This document shows, piece by piece, positions 55,498 to 64,000 of a stretch of 64,000 nucleotides of DNA (position 1 is the stretch's first letter; every line of letters begins with the position of its first letter). The DNA lies in assembly GCA_018382295.1 (NCBI GenBank), contig JAGZQF010000003.1, positions 1-64,000 of the forward strand, in the 5' to 3' direction. The DNA comes from Collinsella sp. (GTDB lineage Bacteria; Actinomycetota; Coriobacteriia; Coriobacteriales; Coriobacteriaceae). A program made the translations under genes and the position numbers. The notes below the pieces were generated by a model. The model did no database searches. It worked only from the letters and a program-made list of their open reading frames with translations, and was not told the DNA's origin.

Positions 55498-56973
55498 GTG
55501 TTTGATTCCCTGAGCGATCGCCTCAACGACACATTTGACCGCCTGCGCGGCAAGGGCAAGCTGACCGAGGCCGATATTACTTCGGCCATGCGCGATATTC
55601 GCATGGCGCTGCTCGAGGCCGACGTTAACTTTAAGGTTGTCAAGGAGTTCGTCGCCAAGACTAAGGAGCGCTGCATGACCGCAGAGGTCATGGAGTCGCT
55701 CTCTCCGGCGCAAAACGTCGTCAAGATCGTGCTCGACGAGCTTACCGAGATGCTCGGCTCCACCGAGAGCAAGCTCGTCTTTAGCAACCGTATTCCCAAT
55801 GTCATCATGCTCGTGGGCCTGCAGGGCTCCGGTAAGACCACGGCTGCCGTAAAGCTGGCCTACCTGCTCAAGAAGCAGGGTCGCTCGCCGTTGCTCGCCG
55901 CGTGCGACGTCTACCGTCCCGCCGCTGCCGACCAGCTGGCCACGCTCGGTGGCGAGATCGGCGTGCCAGTCTTCCGCGGTGACGGCGCGCACCCGGTCGA
56001 CATTGCCAAGGGTGCCATCCAGGAGGCCGTCGACCACCTGCGCGATGTGGTCATCGTCGATACCGCCGGTCGTCTGCAGATCGACGAGCAGATGATGCAG
56101 GAGGCCGTGGATATCAAGAAGGCTGTCAAGCCCGATCAGGTGCTGATGGTCGTCGATGCCATGACCGGCCAGGATATCGTCAACGTCGTCTCGACCTTCG
56201 CCGAGCGCACCGACTTTGACGGCGTGATCATCTCCAAGCTCGATGGCGACGCTCGTGGCGGCGGCGCGCTTTCCGTGCGCCAGGTGACCGGCAAGCCCAT
56301 CAAGTTCGTGAGCATGGGCGAGAAACCCGATTCGCTTGAGCCGTTCTACCCCGATCGTATGGCCAAGCGCATTCTGGGTATGGGCGACGTTGTCGGAATT
56401 ATCGAGAAGGCCCAGGAGGCCGCCGATGCCGAGCAGCTCGAGGCCGCCGAGCGCATGCTGCGCGAGGGCTTCACCATGAATGACATGCTCGACCAGATGA
56501 AGGCCGTCAAGAAGATGGGCGGCATGAAGGGCATCCTGGGCATGCTCCCCGGCGGCCAGCGTGCGCTCAACCAGATGGGCGGCAACCTGGACGAGGGCAT
56601 CTTCGACAAGAACGAGGCCATCATCATGTCGATGACCAAGGAGGAGCGTCTGCGTCCTTCCATCATTAACGGCCAGCGCCGTGCCCGCATTGCCAAGGGC
56701 GCCGGCGTGACTCCCACCGAGGTCAATAGCCTTATGAAGCAGTGGGGCGAGATGAACAAGATGATGGGCCGCATGCGCACGATGGCCAATCAGGCTCAGG
56801 CCGGCGGCAAGAAGGGCAAAAAGGGCAAGAAGGGCAAGAAGATGCGCATGCCCAATATCCCTGGCCTGGACGCTATGGGTCTGGGCGGCATGGGCGGCCT
56901 GGGTACGGGCGGCCCCAAGTCCGATATGGACCTGCTGCGCCAGATGGAAGCGCAGATGCGCAATAAGAAATAA
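55498..56973 (+). CDS. ffh: Signal recognition particle protein Ffh
   Basis: GTG 55498; 491 residues. The NG GTPase domain has GLQGSGKTTAAVKLA, DVYRPAAADQL, DTAGRLQ and SKLDGDARGGG. From ~330 the Met-rich M domain binds the 4.5S RNA and signal sequences (FTMNDMLDQMKAVKKMGG). A Lys/Gly-rich and Met/Gly-rich tail follows. It brings membrane and secreted proteins to FtsY. Confidence 0.96.
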   Translation: MFDSLSDRLNDTFDRLRGKGKLTEADITSAMRDIRMALLEADVNFKVVKEFVAKTKERCMTAEVMESLSPAQNVVKIVLDELTEMLGSTESKLVFSNRIPNVIMLVGLQGSGKTTAAVKLAYLLKKQGRSPLLAACDVYRPAAADQLATLGGEIGVPVFRGDGAHPVDIAKGAIQEAVDHLRDVVIVDTAGRLQIDEQMMQEAVDIKKAVKPDQVLMVVDAMTGQDIVNVVSTFAERTDFDGVIISKLDGDARGGGALSVRQVTGKPIKFVSMGEKPDSLEPFYPDRMAKRILGMGDVVGIIEKAQEAADAEQLEAAERMLREGFTMNDMLDQMKAVKKMGGMKGILGMLPGGQRALNQMGGNLDEGIFDKNEAIIMSMTKEERLRPSIINGQRRARIAKGAGVTPTEVNSLMKQWGEMNKMMGRMRTMANQAQAGGKKGKKGKKGKKMRMPNIPGLDAMGLGGMGGLGTGGPKSDMDLLRQMEAQMRNKK

Positions 56974-56993
56974 CGACTGGTTGAGTCGTGTAT

Positions 56994-57033
56994 GGCGAAG
57001 GCCGCCTGGATCGTATTCCAGGTGGCCTTCGCC
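56994..57033. terminator. Shared terminator of ffh and the convergent gene
   Basis: GGCGAAGGCCGCCTGGA pairs with TCCAGGTGGCCTTCGCC over 17 bp (one G-T) with a 6-base loop, between converging genes. Confidence 0.8.
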
Positions 57034-57089
57034 GTTCGTTCGCAGGTTGTCGCACGCGCGGAAGCGTGTTGACGTTGAGATGCTTGCCG

Positions 57090-57854
57090 TTAGTGGCAGC
57101 CGCAGCCCTCGTGGCCCTCGTGCTCGTGATGGCCGTGGCAACCACAGGATTCGCCGTGCTCATGGGCGTGCTCGTGGTCATGGCCATGGCAGTCGCAGGT
57201 GGCCTCGTCGTTCTGTGCGAGCGTGCCGGCAATGAGGGCCTCGACGCAGGCATCGCAGCTGCCCTGGGCGCCCGCATAGACCGTGATGCCGGCTTGGGCA
57301 AGCGCGTTGATAGCGCCGCCGCCGATACCGCCGCAAATGAGCGTGTCAACGCCACCGTTGGCAAGCAGGCCCGCCAAGGCGCCGTGGCCGGTGCCACCGG
57401 TGCCTACGACCTGCTCGTTGAGCACCTTGCCATCCTGGATGTCGTAGATCTTGAACTGCTCGCTGCGGCCAAAGTGCATAAAGATGTTGCCGTTGTCGTA
57501 CGTCGTTGCCACCCTCATGGTGCCGACCTCCTTTGCTGGCCATGCGGCCGTCGTCGTGGCGATGGGGGAGTACGCGATATTGCCGCCCGCGATGACGAGC
57601 GCTCGTCCGTTGACCAGCGCTTCGGCCACCTTGCGATGCGCGCGGCTGCAAATGGCCGCCACCGTTGCGCGGGCGATGCCCATCTGCTGGGCGACCGCCT
57701 CTTGGTTGAGACCTTCCAGGTCGCACAGGCGCAGCACCTCAAGCTCGTCGACGGTCATGTCGATGGCATCACCGCTGGCCAGGCCATCGGGGGTAAAGCC
57801 GCGGTATTCGGGGATGATCCCGACGCGGCGCAGTTTTTCGCGTCTTCCTGCCAT
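57090..57854 (-). CDS. DUF134 HTH fused to a NifX-type domain with a His/Cys-rich tail
   Basis: ATG 57854 is used, with AAGGAG five bases upstream; a GTG two codons earlier is less likely. The 254-residue product has an N-terminal DUF134 helix-turn-helix (VDELEVLRLCDLEGLNQEAVAQQMGI, IARATVAAICSRAHRKVAEAL; about residues 34-80). A dinitrogenase iron-molybdenum cofactor (NifX/NifB-type) domain follows, about 112-215 (VATTYDNGNIFMHFGRSEQF). The last 35 residues hold twelve His and six Cys, a metal-binding tail. It is probably a metal-responsive DNA-binding protein, perhaps for Ni, Co or Fe. Two palindromes lie just upstream (57869, 57922), so it may control itself. Confidence 0.8.
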   Translation of the reverse strand: MAGRREKLRRVGIIPEYRGFTPDGLASGDAIDMTVDELEVLRLCDLEGLNQEAVAQQMGIARATVAAICSRAHRKVAEALVNGRALVIAGGNIAYSPIATTTAAWPAKEVGTMRVATTYDNGNIFMHFGRSEQFKIYDIQDGKVLNEQVVGTGGTGHGALAGLLANGGVDTLICGGIGGGAINALAQAGITVYAGAQGSCDACVEALIAGTLAQNDEATCDCHGHDHEHAHEHGESCGCHGHHEHEGHEGCGCH

Positions 57855-57868
57855 GCACACTCCTTATC

Positions 57869-57880
57869 TGACATATGTCA
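57869..57880. promoter_or_regulatory. Palindromic operator candidate TGACATATGTCA
   Basis: Perfect 12-bp palindrome 15 bases upstream of the DUF134-NifX gene start. A near-identical site (TGTCATATGTCA, 57922-57933) lies 53 bases further. Probable binding sites of the encoded HTH protein, inferred from position and repetition. Confidence 0.55.
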
Positions 57881-57921
57881 ACAATAGGATAACGCGTTAG
57901 TCGTTGGGCGCAAGGCATTTC

Positions 57922-57933
57922 TGTCATATGTCA
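57922..57933. promoter_or_regulatory. Second copy of the palindromic operator candidate
   Basis: TGTCATATGTCA differs by one base from the first site and sits inside TTCTG/CAGAA flanks. It is between the divergent minus-strand gene and thyA and could affect both. Confidence 0.5.
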
Positions 57934-58001
57934 GAAAAAGGCTAAGATGCCTCGTTGCCGCATGCGGAGCCGCGCTGCCGTGCATTGCGTGTGCCGGACT
58001 A

Positions 58002-58038
58002 AGTGTCCAATTCGACACTCGCGCGCCTGGGCTACAAT
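58002..58038 (+). promoter_or_regulatory. Possible thyA promoter with an inverted repeat
   Basis: TCGACA (58012-58017), a short 15-base spacer and TACAAT (58033-58038) resemble a housekeeping promoter. AGTGTC-CAATTC-GACACT (58002-58019) overlaps the -35 and could be an operator. Confidence 0.4.
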
Positions 58039-58072
58039 AAATCTCGCTTATAGGCGACTGACAGGAGGGTCA

Positions 58073-58921
58073 ATGAGCAAAGCTGATCAGCAGTTTGTAA
58101 CCATGTGCCGCGATATCTTGGACCATGGCACCACCACCGAGGGCCAAAAGGTCCGTCCGGTGTGGGAGGACGGCACCCCTGCCTATACCATTAAAAACTT
58201 TGGTGTCACGGCGCGCTATGATCTGCGCGAGGAGTTCCCCGCGCTCACCCTGCGTCGTACGGCGCTTAAGTCTGCCATGGACGAGATTCTGTGGATCTAT
58301 CAAAAGAAGTCCAATAACGTGCATGATCTCAACAGCCATATCTGGGATGAGTGGGCCGATGAGACCGGTTCCATCGGTAAAGCCTACGGCTATCAGATTG
58401 GTCAGAAGAGCCATTACGCCGAGGGCGACTTCGACCAGATGGACCGTGTGCTGTACGACCTTAAGCACACGCCGTATAGTCGCCGCATTATGACCAATAC
58501 GTACGTGTTTAGCGATCTGTCCGAGATGCACCTTTATCCGTGCGCCTATAGCGTGACCTATAACGTGACGCAGCGTCCTCAGGACGACAAGCCGACGCTC
58601 AACATGATTCTCAACCAGCGCAGCCAGGACATTTTGGCCGCGAACAACTGGAACGTGTGCCAGTACGCCATTTTGCTGATGATGGTCGCGCAGTCGGTCG
58701 ATATGATTCCCGGTGAGCTGCTGCACGTGATCGCCGACGCCCATATCTATGATCGTCATGTCGATATCGTCCGCGAGCTTATCGAGCGTCCGCAGTTTGC
58801 GGCACCCAAGGTAACGCTCAACCCCGATGTGCATGACTTCTATGCGTTTACGACCGATGACCTGATCGTCGAGGGCTATGAGCACGGCCCGCAGGTCAAG
58901 AACATTCCCATTGCGGTGTAG
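58073..58921 (+). CDS. thyA: Thymidylate synthase
   Basis: ATG 58073 after AGGAGGGTCA; 282 residues. The catalytic Cys157 is in LYPCAYSVTYN, where most ThyA proteins have LPPCHxxxQF, so this is the divergent type related to Bacillus ThyA (KSNDVNDLN and VHIWDQW blocks are matched here by KSNNVHDLN and HIWDEW). The RSQDI and IYDRHVD segments complete the active site. It makes dTMP from dUMP using methylene-THF, producing DHF that the downstream folA product recycles. Confidence 0.93.
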   Translation: MSKADQQFVTMCRDILDHGTTTEGQKVRPVWEDGTPAYTIKNFGVTARYDLREEFPALTLRRTALKSAMDEILWIYQKKSNNVHDLNSHIWDEWADETGSIGKAYGYQIGQKSHYAEGDFDQMDRVLYDLKHTPYSRRIMTNTYVFSDLSEMHLYPCAYSVTYNVTQRPQDDKPTLNMILNQRSQDILAANNWNVCQYAILLMMVAQSVDMIPGELLHVIADAHIYDRHVDIVRELIERPQFAAPKVTLNPDVHDFYAFTTDDLIVEGYEHGPQVKNIPIAV

Positions 58922-58930
58922 GTGGTGCTC

Positions 58931-59449
58931 ATGACGTGTAAGCTATCTGCTATCGTCGCCGTGTGTGACGATTGGGGCATTGGGTGCGAGGGCGACATGG
59001 TGGTGTCCAATCGCGCCGATATGCGCCATTTTGTGGCCTGCACCAAGGGCTGCCCGGTTATCATGGGACGCAAGACCCTGCTGAGTTTTCCCGGCGGGCG
59101 TCCGCTCAAGAACCGCCGCAATATCGTGCTCACCCGCGACGAGAGCTTTGCCCCCGAGGGCGTCGACGTGGTGCATAGTATCGACGAGGCGCTCGCCGCG
59201 GTTGCCGATGAGCCCGTTGCCTGGGTGATCGGTGGCGGCGATGTCTATCGGCATTTTTTGCCGTATTGCGTCGAGGCCGAGGTCACGCATAACCACTGCG
59301 TCCATGTCGTGGATACGTACTTTCCCGATTTGGAAGCCGATCCTGCGTGGGAGATTGCGCAGCGTAGCGGGGTCGCGACGATTGCCGCCGGTGAGGGTGA
59401 CGAGGGCGTCGATTATGAGTTCGTGACGTATCGTCGCATCGAGGCGTAA
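58931..59449 (+). CDS. folA: Dihydrofolate reductase
   Basis: ATG 58931, nine bases after the thyA stop; 172 residues. SAIVAVCDDWGIGCEGDMVVSNRADM, GRKTLLSFPGG and WVIGGGDVYRHFLP are the DHFR motifs. The usual catalytic acidic residue after the L-P(W) loop is served by the D in NRADMRHF. It reduces DHF to THF with NADPH. The thyA-folA pair is co-transcribed. Confidence 0.92.
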   Translation: MTCKLSAIVAVCDDWGIGCEGDMVVSNRADMRHFVACTKGCPVIMGRKTLLSFPGGRPLKNRRNIVLTRDESFAPEGVDVVHSIDEALAAVADEPVAWVIGGGDVYRHFLPYCVEAEVTHNHCVHVVDTYFPDLEADPAWEIAQRSGVATIAAGEGDEGVDYEFVTYRRIEA

Positions 59450-59493
59450 ATCGTCTGGCGTGAACGGTATCATCGGGTTGATTGAATGCATGG

Positions 59494-59518
59494 GGCGGCG
59501 CTTAGCGTCGCCTCGTTT
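59494..59518 (+). terminator. Terminator of thyA-folA
   Basis: GGCGGCGC and GCGTCGCC pair (one G-T) around TTA, followed by TCGTTT. Confidence 0.6.
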
Positions 59519-59558
59519 GGTATAGATGTGCTGTAAAGAAGGGTGCGGGCTGGCTGCT

Positions 59559-60473
59559 ATGACTGATGCCGTTGAGGTTCTGCGAATTGATTCGCTCGAG
59601 GACGAGCGGCTCGATGCCTACGTGCGACTGACCGAGCGTGAGCTTCGCTGCGTGCTGGAGCCGCAGAAGGGCATTTTTATCGCTGAGAGTGCCAAGGTCA
59701 TCGAGCGTGCGGTTCGCGCCGGATATGAGCCGGTGAGCTTTCTTCTGGGCGAGCGCTGGCTCGACCAGATGATGCCGCTGTTTGACCAGCTTGTCGTGCG
59801 CGAGGGAGCGGGTCCGGTTCCCGTGTTCGTGGCCTCCATGGAGCTCATGGAGCAGTTGACGGGCTTTAACGTGACGCGCGGCGCGCTGGCGGCGTTCCGT
59901 CGCCCGCGTCAGATTCCGGTTGATGAGTTCTTGGGCGGCGTTGTCGAGGCGGCGGGGGGTCGTCCGGTGCGCGTGTGCGTGCTTGAGGGTATTGTCGATC
60001 ACACCAATGTTGGCGCGATTTTCCGCTCGGCTGCCGCATTGAACGTTGACGGTATTTTGGTCAGCCCGACGTGCTGCGATCCACTGTATCGTCGCTCGGC
60101 CCGCGTGAGCATGGGCACCGTGTTTCAGGTGCCGTGGACGCGCATTGGCAGCGAGGCTCGTGTGTGGCCGCATGATGGTCTGAGCGCGTTGCACGATGCC
60201 GGTTTTTCGTGTGCCGCTATGGCGTTGACGGACGACTCTGTTTCGCTTGATGATCCTGTACTGCGGAAGATTGATCGCTTGGCGATTTTTATGGGCACCG
60301 AGGGTGCCGGCTTGGGCGCCAAGACCATTGCCGGCTGTGACCACGCGGTGCGCATTCCGATGGCGCACGGGGTCGATTCGCTCAACGTGGCCGCGGCGAG
60401 CGCCGTCGCCTTTTGGCAGCTGTGCCCGCACGTGAGCAATGAGTATCACTACCAGCCGGGTTTGTATCACTAG
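59559..60473 (+). CDS. SpoU-family RNA 2'-O-methyltransferase
   Basis: ATG 59559; an in-frame start at 59526 is possible. The 304-residue product has an N-terminal substrate-binding part (LEPQKGIFIAESAKVIERA) and the SPOUT knot domain with LEGIVDHTNVGAIFRSAAAL, FMGTEGAGLG and VDSLNVAAASAVAFW. It methylates the 2'-O of rRNA or tRNA; the exact target cannot be told. Confidence 0.87.
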   Translation: MTDAVEVLRIDSLEDERLDAYVRLTERELRCVLEPQKGIFIAESAKVIERAVRAGYEPVSFLLGERWLDQMMPLFDQLVVREGAGPVPVFVASMELMEQLTGFNVTRGALAAFRRPRQIPVDEFLGGVVEAAGGRPVRVCVLEGIVDHTNVGAIFRSAAALNVDGILVSPTCCDPLYRRSARVSMGTVFQVPWTRIGSEARVWPHDGLSALHDAGFSCAAMALTDDSVSLDDPVLRKIDRLAIFMGTEGAGLGAKTIAGCDHAVRIPMAHGVDSLNVAAASAVAFWQLCPHVSNEYHYQPGLYH

Positions 60474-60598
60474 GCAGATATTTTGCACTGGGCTCTGATT
60501 CGGGGTGTTTCGGTCGACGCCGGTCGGTGCTAAGCTGGTATTTGCTTTGGTCTTAAATTGCCGTTTTGTTGTTTAACATACGTTGGCGGGGAGGGCGT

Positions 60599-61948
60599 GT
60601 GGCTAAGAAATCTACGGCTATCGATGTAACGCAGGGTGTCATTTGGCAACAGCTGCTGTCGCTGTGCGTTCCCATCTTTTTTAGTTCGTTTTTTCAGCAG
60701 GCCTACACGCTTATCGGTACGTATATCGTTGGCCAGTTTGGCGGCAAGCTCGCGCTGGGTGGCATTCAAGCCACGATGGTGCTCACCGAGCTCTGCATTG
60801 GCTTTTGCGTTGGCGTCGGCGCCGGCTGCGCGGTCATTACCGGTCAGTATTTTGGCCAGCACGATGATGAGCGACTGAGTCGTTCGGTCCATACAGCCAT
60901 GACGCTCGCGCTGGTGGGCGGTATCGCTTTCTCGATTCTTGGCATAGTGTTCGTTGAGCCCATGCTGGTGCTTATGAACACGCCGCATGAACTATTGGCC
61001 GAGGGCGTGGCCTATGCTCGCTGTTATTTTGCCGCGATGGTTGCGGCACTGCTGCTTAATATGGGAACCGCACTGCTGCGTGCCGTGGGCGACACGCGCG
61101 GCCCCGCCGTGATCATTGCCTCTGGCTGCCTGGTTAACGTGGTGCTGGATATCATTTTTGTCGCTGTGTTGCATATGGAGGCGCTGGGCTGCGGCATCGC
61201 GGTGGCGCTGACCATTTGCTCCAATGCAACGATGATCGTGTTGCGCATGATGCGCGCTCCGGGTGCATGGCGTCTTTCGCTGTCTAAGCTCGGTATCGAT
61301 CGCGGTATTTGCAAGAGTATGATCTCGTGTGGTCTGCCACTCGGTTTTCAATCGGCTGCCTATTCGATCTCGAACGTGCTGATCCAGGTATCGGTTAATT
61401 CGTTTGGCGCCGATGTCACGACTGCTTGGGGTCTATCTGGGCGCCTGGATGGCATTATCTGGATGGTGACCGAGGCGCTCGGCGTATCGATCACTACGTT
61501 CTCGGCGCAGAACTTTGGCGCGCGCAACTACGAGCGCATGCGCAAGGGCTACCATACGTCGCTCGTGCTGTCGTTTATGCTCATTGGTGGCCTGTCTGCC
61601 GTGCTGCTGGTGTTCTCGGGCCCGCTGTCGCGTTTGTTTGTCGACGATGCTTCGATTTCGGCGTACACCACGACTATCCTCCATTTCATTGCGCCGTTCT
61701 ATGCGATTTTCTCGATTATCGAGAACGCCTCGGGTTCCATCCGCGGCGCCGGCGTGAGTTTGCAGCCTATGATGCTCACCATCTTTGGCACCGTTGTCTT
61801 GAGGGTGATCTGGGTGTTTGCGATCATGCCCTTCGATCCGTCGCTCGAGCATCTACTGCTGGTCTACCCCGTAACGTGGCTCATTACGGCCACGATGTTC
61901 ACCATCTACCACCACAGCGGCAACTGGCTCGGCCGCGCCACCGCCTAG
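60599..61948 (+). CDS. MATE-family efflux transporter
   Basis: GTG 60599 after GGGGAGGG; 449 residues with about twelve membrane segments in two MatE halves. Segments such as GTYIVGQFGGKLALGG, ALLRAVGDTRGP and SGSIRGAGVSLQP are MATE signatures. It exports cationic compounds or drugs with Na or H antiport. The stop lies within a palindrome shared with the next, convergent gene. Confidence 0.88.
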   Translation: MAKKSTAIDVTQGVIWQQLLSLCVPIFFSSFFQQAYTLIGTYIVGQFGGKLALGGIQATMVLTELCIGFCVGVGAGCAVITGQYFGQHDDERLSRSVHTAMTLALVGGIAFSILGIVFVEPMLVLMNTPHELLAEGVAYARCYFAAMVAALLLNMGTALLRAVGDTRGPAVIIASGCLVNVVLDIIFVAVLHMEALGCGIAVALTICSNATMIVLRMMRAPGAWRLSLSKLGIDRGICKSMISCGLPLGFQSAAYSISNVLIQVSVNSFGADVTTAWGLSGRLDGIIWMVTEALGVSITTFSAQNFGARNYERMRKGYHTSLVLSFMLIGGLSAVLLVFSGPLSRLFVDDASISAYTTTILHFIAPFYAIFSIIENASGSIRGAGVSLQPMMLTIFGTVVLRVIWVFAIMPFDPSLEHLLLVYPVTWLITATMFTIYHHSGNWLGRATA

Positions 61949-61974
61949 CCATTCGGGACGTCCCCAATGGCTAG
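61945..61974. terminator. Palindrome spanning both convergent stop codons
   Basis: CTAGCCATT, a central GGGACGTCCC, and AATGGCTAG form a 30-nt palindrome with one mismatched pair. The TAG of the MATE gene lies in the left arm and the TAG of the minus-strand gene in the right arm. Confidence 0.65.
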
Positions 61975-62456
61975 TATTCGATGCCTTGGCGGGCTAGGAG
62001 TCCTTCGTCGAAGTAGTGTTTGATGGGGCGCATTTCGGTGACAAGGTCGGCGAGGTTCGCGAGGGGCAGCAGGCCGCGGCCGGTTAGCACGAGCTCCGTG
62101 GTGGCGGGCTTCTGCGCGATCAGCCCCTCCACATCCTTGCGCGTTACAAAGCCGCGGCGCATCGCTTCGCCGAGTTCGTCCAGGATGAGCACATCGACCT
62201 GCGAGATCTGCTCGCGTGCTAGCTCCAGAATCTGTGCCGCGCAGGCCTCGGGCGTGTCGCGGTCGGCTTGTACGATGCGCAGACCCAAACGGGGCGCCGC
62301 ATCATGCTCGGCGCAGTGAAGTTTCTTGGCAAACTGCAGCCTAAGAACGTCGAGTCCGTAGCCCGTCGCGCGCAGCGCGAGCCCCAGCGCAGCCGTCGTC
62401 TTGCCCTTGCCGTCGCCTGTATAGATTTGAACCTTGCCGACTTACAGTGATGCCAT
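61971..62456 (-). pseudogene. cobO: Cob(I)alamin adenosyltransferase with an in-frame stop
   Basis: Reading from ATG 62456 (AAAGGA five bases upstream) gives ATG GCA TCA CTG TAA: the fifth codon is a stop (62444-62442). The frame then stays open to 61971 and encodes a complete CobO/BtuR-type fold: P-loop TGDGKGKTTAALGLALRA, LQFAKK, VDVLILDELGEA and TTELVLTGRG. The first start codon after the stop is TTG 62288, beyond the P-loop, so an active protein from there is unlikely. It would transfer adenosyl from ATP to cobalamin. A recent nonsense mutation or a sequencing error are both possible. Confidence 0.7.
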
Positions 62457-62548
62457 CTCTGTCCTTTCGTGCCCGGCGTCGGTTTATCGCCGGCCGGGTT
62501 GGGTATTCTAGTTAGCATTATCAACCCCAGTAGATGGAGTTCAAGCAG

Positions 62549-64000
62549 ATGGAGATGGATGACAACAAGCGTAGACGGAATATGATCCTCTACGTGCTCA
62601 TCGCCTTCGTCGTCTACCTCGTGCTCTCGACCGTTCTGTTCCCTAACATCGGTCACACGCAGCAGATTACGAAGACCGATTACTCGACGTTTGTCAAAGC
62701 GCTCGATAAGAAGAGTGTCGACAAGGTCGAGTACAACACGGACGATTACTCGATTTATTACACCAAGAAGGGCGAGGACGAGAACATCGCCTATAAGACG
62801 ACCGGTGTGCCGAACGATGCGGGCTTTACCGATCGCGTGCTTGAGTCTGGCGCTTCGCTGGAGTCGGTCGTTCCCGATAAAAACTCGGGTTTGATGACCT
62901 ACTACCTGCTCACGCTCATTCTTCCCATGGCGATTTTCTTCCTCATCGGTTGGTGGCTCAACCGCCGCATGAAGAAGGCTATGGGCGATGACGGCCCGTC
63001 GATGAACTTTGGCGGCGGCGGTTTTGGCGGCGGCGGACTGGGTAAGTCCGGCGCGCGCGTGATCGCCTCCAAGGACGTGGGCGTGACCTTTAAGGACGTC
63101 GCCGGCCAGGAAGAGGCCAAGGAGTCCCTCAAGGAGGTCGTCGACTTTCTGGAGAAGCCGCAGCGCTACGAGGAGATTGGCGCCAAGCTGCCGCGCGGTG
63201 CTCTCCTTGTTGGCCCTCCGGGTACCGGTAAGACCCTGCTAGCCAAGGCTGTTGCCGGCGAGGCTGGTGTTCCGTTCTTTAGCATTTCGGGTTCTGAGTT
63301 CGTCGAGATGTTCGTCGGCCGTGGCGCCGCCAAGGTGCGTGACCTTTTTAAGCAGGCCAAGGAAAAGGCCCCGTGCATCGTGTTTATCGACGAGATCGAT
63401 ACCATCGGTAAGAAGCGCGATGGCGGCGGTTTTAGCGGCAACGACGAGCGTGAGCAGACGCTCAATCAGTTGCTGACCGAGATGGATGGCTTCGATAACC
63501 ACAAGGGTATCGTTGTCCTTGCCGCAACCAATCGCCCCGACAGTCTCGATCCGGCGCTGCTGCGCCCCGGTCGTTTTGACCGCCGCATCCCCGTCGAGTT
63601 GCCCGATCTGACCGGCCGTAAGAACATCCTCGAGCTTCACGCCAAGAGTGTGAAGACCGAGCCGCCGATCGATCTGACCGCGATTGCCCGCGCCACGCCC
63701 GGTGCCTCGGGCGCCGACCTGGCCAATATCATCAACGAGGGCGCCCTGCGCGCCGTTCGCGAGGGTCGCAAGCGTGCAACCCAGGACGACTTCGAGGAGT
63801 CGGTGGAGGTCGTCATTGCCGGCCAACAGCGTAAGTCCACGGTGCTTTCCGACCACGAGAAGCAGGTCGTTTCCTACCACGAGATCGGCCATGCTATCGT
63901 CGCTGCCCGCCAAAAGGGTTCCGCGCCGGTTACCAAGATCACCATCGTGCCGCGCACGAGCGGTGCTCTTGGCTATACCATGCAGGTCGAGGAGGACGAG
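62549..64000 (+). CDS. ftsH: ATP-dependent zinc metalloprotease FtsH (partial, runs off the end)
   Basis: Among the in-frame ATGs at 62534, 62549 and 62555, 62549 is preferred because GGAG lies about nine bases upstream. Two membrane helices (about residues 12-30 and 110-130) bracket an extracytoplasmic domain, followed by a Gly-rich linker. The AAA domain has [25 protein letters not shown] and [24 protein letters not shown] (about residue 445) is the zinc protease site. The gene continues past 64000. It degrades misfolded membrane proteins and short-lived regulators. Confidence 0.95.
   Translation, partial: MEMDDNKRRRNMILYVLIAFVVYLVLSTVLFPNIGHTQQITKTDYSTFVKALDKKSVDKVEYNTDDYSIYYTKKGEDENIAYKTTGVPNDAGFTDRVLESGASLESVVPDKNSGLMTYYLLTLILPMAIFFLIGWWLNRRMKKAMGDDGPSMNFGGGGFGGGGLGKSGARVIASKDVGVTFKDVAGQEEAKESLKEVVDFLEKPQRYEEIGAKLPRGALLVGPPGTGKTLLAKAVAGEAGVPFFSISGSEFVEMFVGRGAAKVRDLFKQAKEKAPCIVFIDEIDTIGKKRDGGGFSGNDEREQTLNQLLTEMDGFDNHKGIVVLAATNRPDSLDPALLRPGRFDRRIPVELPDLTGRKNILELHAKSVKTEPPIDLTAIARATPGASGADLANIINEGALRAVREGRKRATQDDFEESVEVVIAGQQRKSTVLSDHEKQVVSYHEIGHAIVAARQKGSAPVTKITIVPRTSGALGYTMQVEEDE

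Noticed and set aside
62440..62548. Cobalamin riboswitch near the adenosyltransferase gene
   Set aside because: The B12-box is not found and only about 100 bases separate the divergent genes; a CCGGCG/CGCCGG stem is the only structure.

Overview
The window reads as chromosomal DNA of a Gram-positive, high-GC actinobacterium of the class Coriobacteriia, most probably Collinsella or a close relative. This is inferred from codon and base use, from the gene order rimP-nusA-infB-rbfA-nrnA-truB-ribF-dnaG-rpoD and sepIVA-like-yceD-rpmF-plsX-acpP-rnc-smc-ftsY-ffh, and from the mix of Gram-positive and actinobacterial gene types. No marker gene settles the genus.

Left part (1-7832): an accessory, AT-richer island. 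It holds a short secreted protein that looks like the 5' remnant of a larger surface protein, a gene-poor gap, and a 1008-residue metallophosphoesterase/P-loop NTPase fusion followed by a PP2C-like phosphatase. Next come the 3' half of a subtilisin-like protease and a complete MqsR-MqsA-SecB-like toxin-antitoxin-chaperone (TAC) set preceded by two palindromes. No integrase or transposase is visible.

7961-19056: one tightly overlapping eight-gene operon. The first five genes match the Gram-positive Pel exopolysaccharide machinery: PelD with a degenerate SDR-like N-terminus and an intact RxxD c-di-GMP I-site, PelE, a PelA-type deacetylase, the glycosyltransferase PelF and the transporter PelG. 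The last three encode a CotH-like lipoprotein, a VTC polyphosphate-polymerase-like protein and a DUF4956 membrane protein, which suggests an added phosphorylation or polyphosphate function.

19320-26794: a sucrose module (LacI-type regulator, PTS EIIBC, sucrose-6-phosphate hydrolase) with matching operator sites, then a degenerate PLP-enzyme homologue, a ModE-type regulator and guaB. Two copies of a small dispersed intergenic repeat lie at 19121 and 26819.

27023-48890: core genes. leuS has a striking 119-nt inverted-repeat leader. The rimP-nusA-infB-rbfA-nrnA-truB-ribF-dnaG-rpoD block follows, with an intrinsic terminator inside the rimP leader. Then come two identical tRNA-Asn genes, an Asp23/FakA pair, recG-rsmD-coaD, a SepIVA-like coiled-coil gene, yceD and rpmF.

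48908-64000: plsX, acpP, rnc, smc, ftsY and ffh (lipid synthesis, chromosome condensation, SRP targeting); a DUF134-NifX-type protein with a His/Cys-rich tail on the minus strand; thyA-folA; a SpoU methyltransferase; a MATE transporter; a cobalamin adenosyltransferase gene interrupted by an in-frame stop; and ftsH running off the window end. Many genes overlap by 1-14 bases, so large parts of the window are probably transcribed as long operons.
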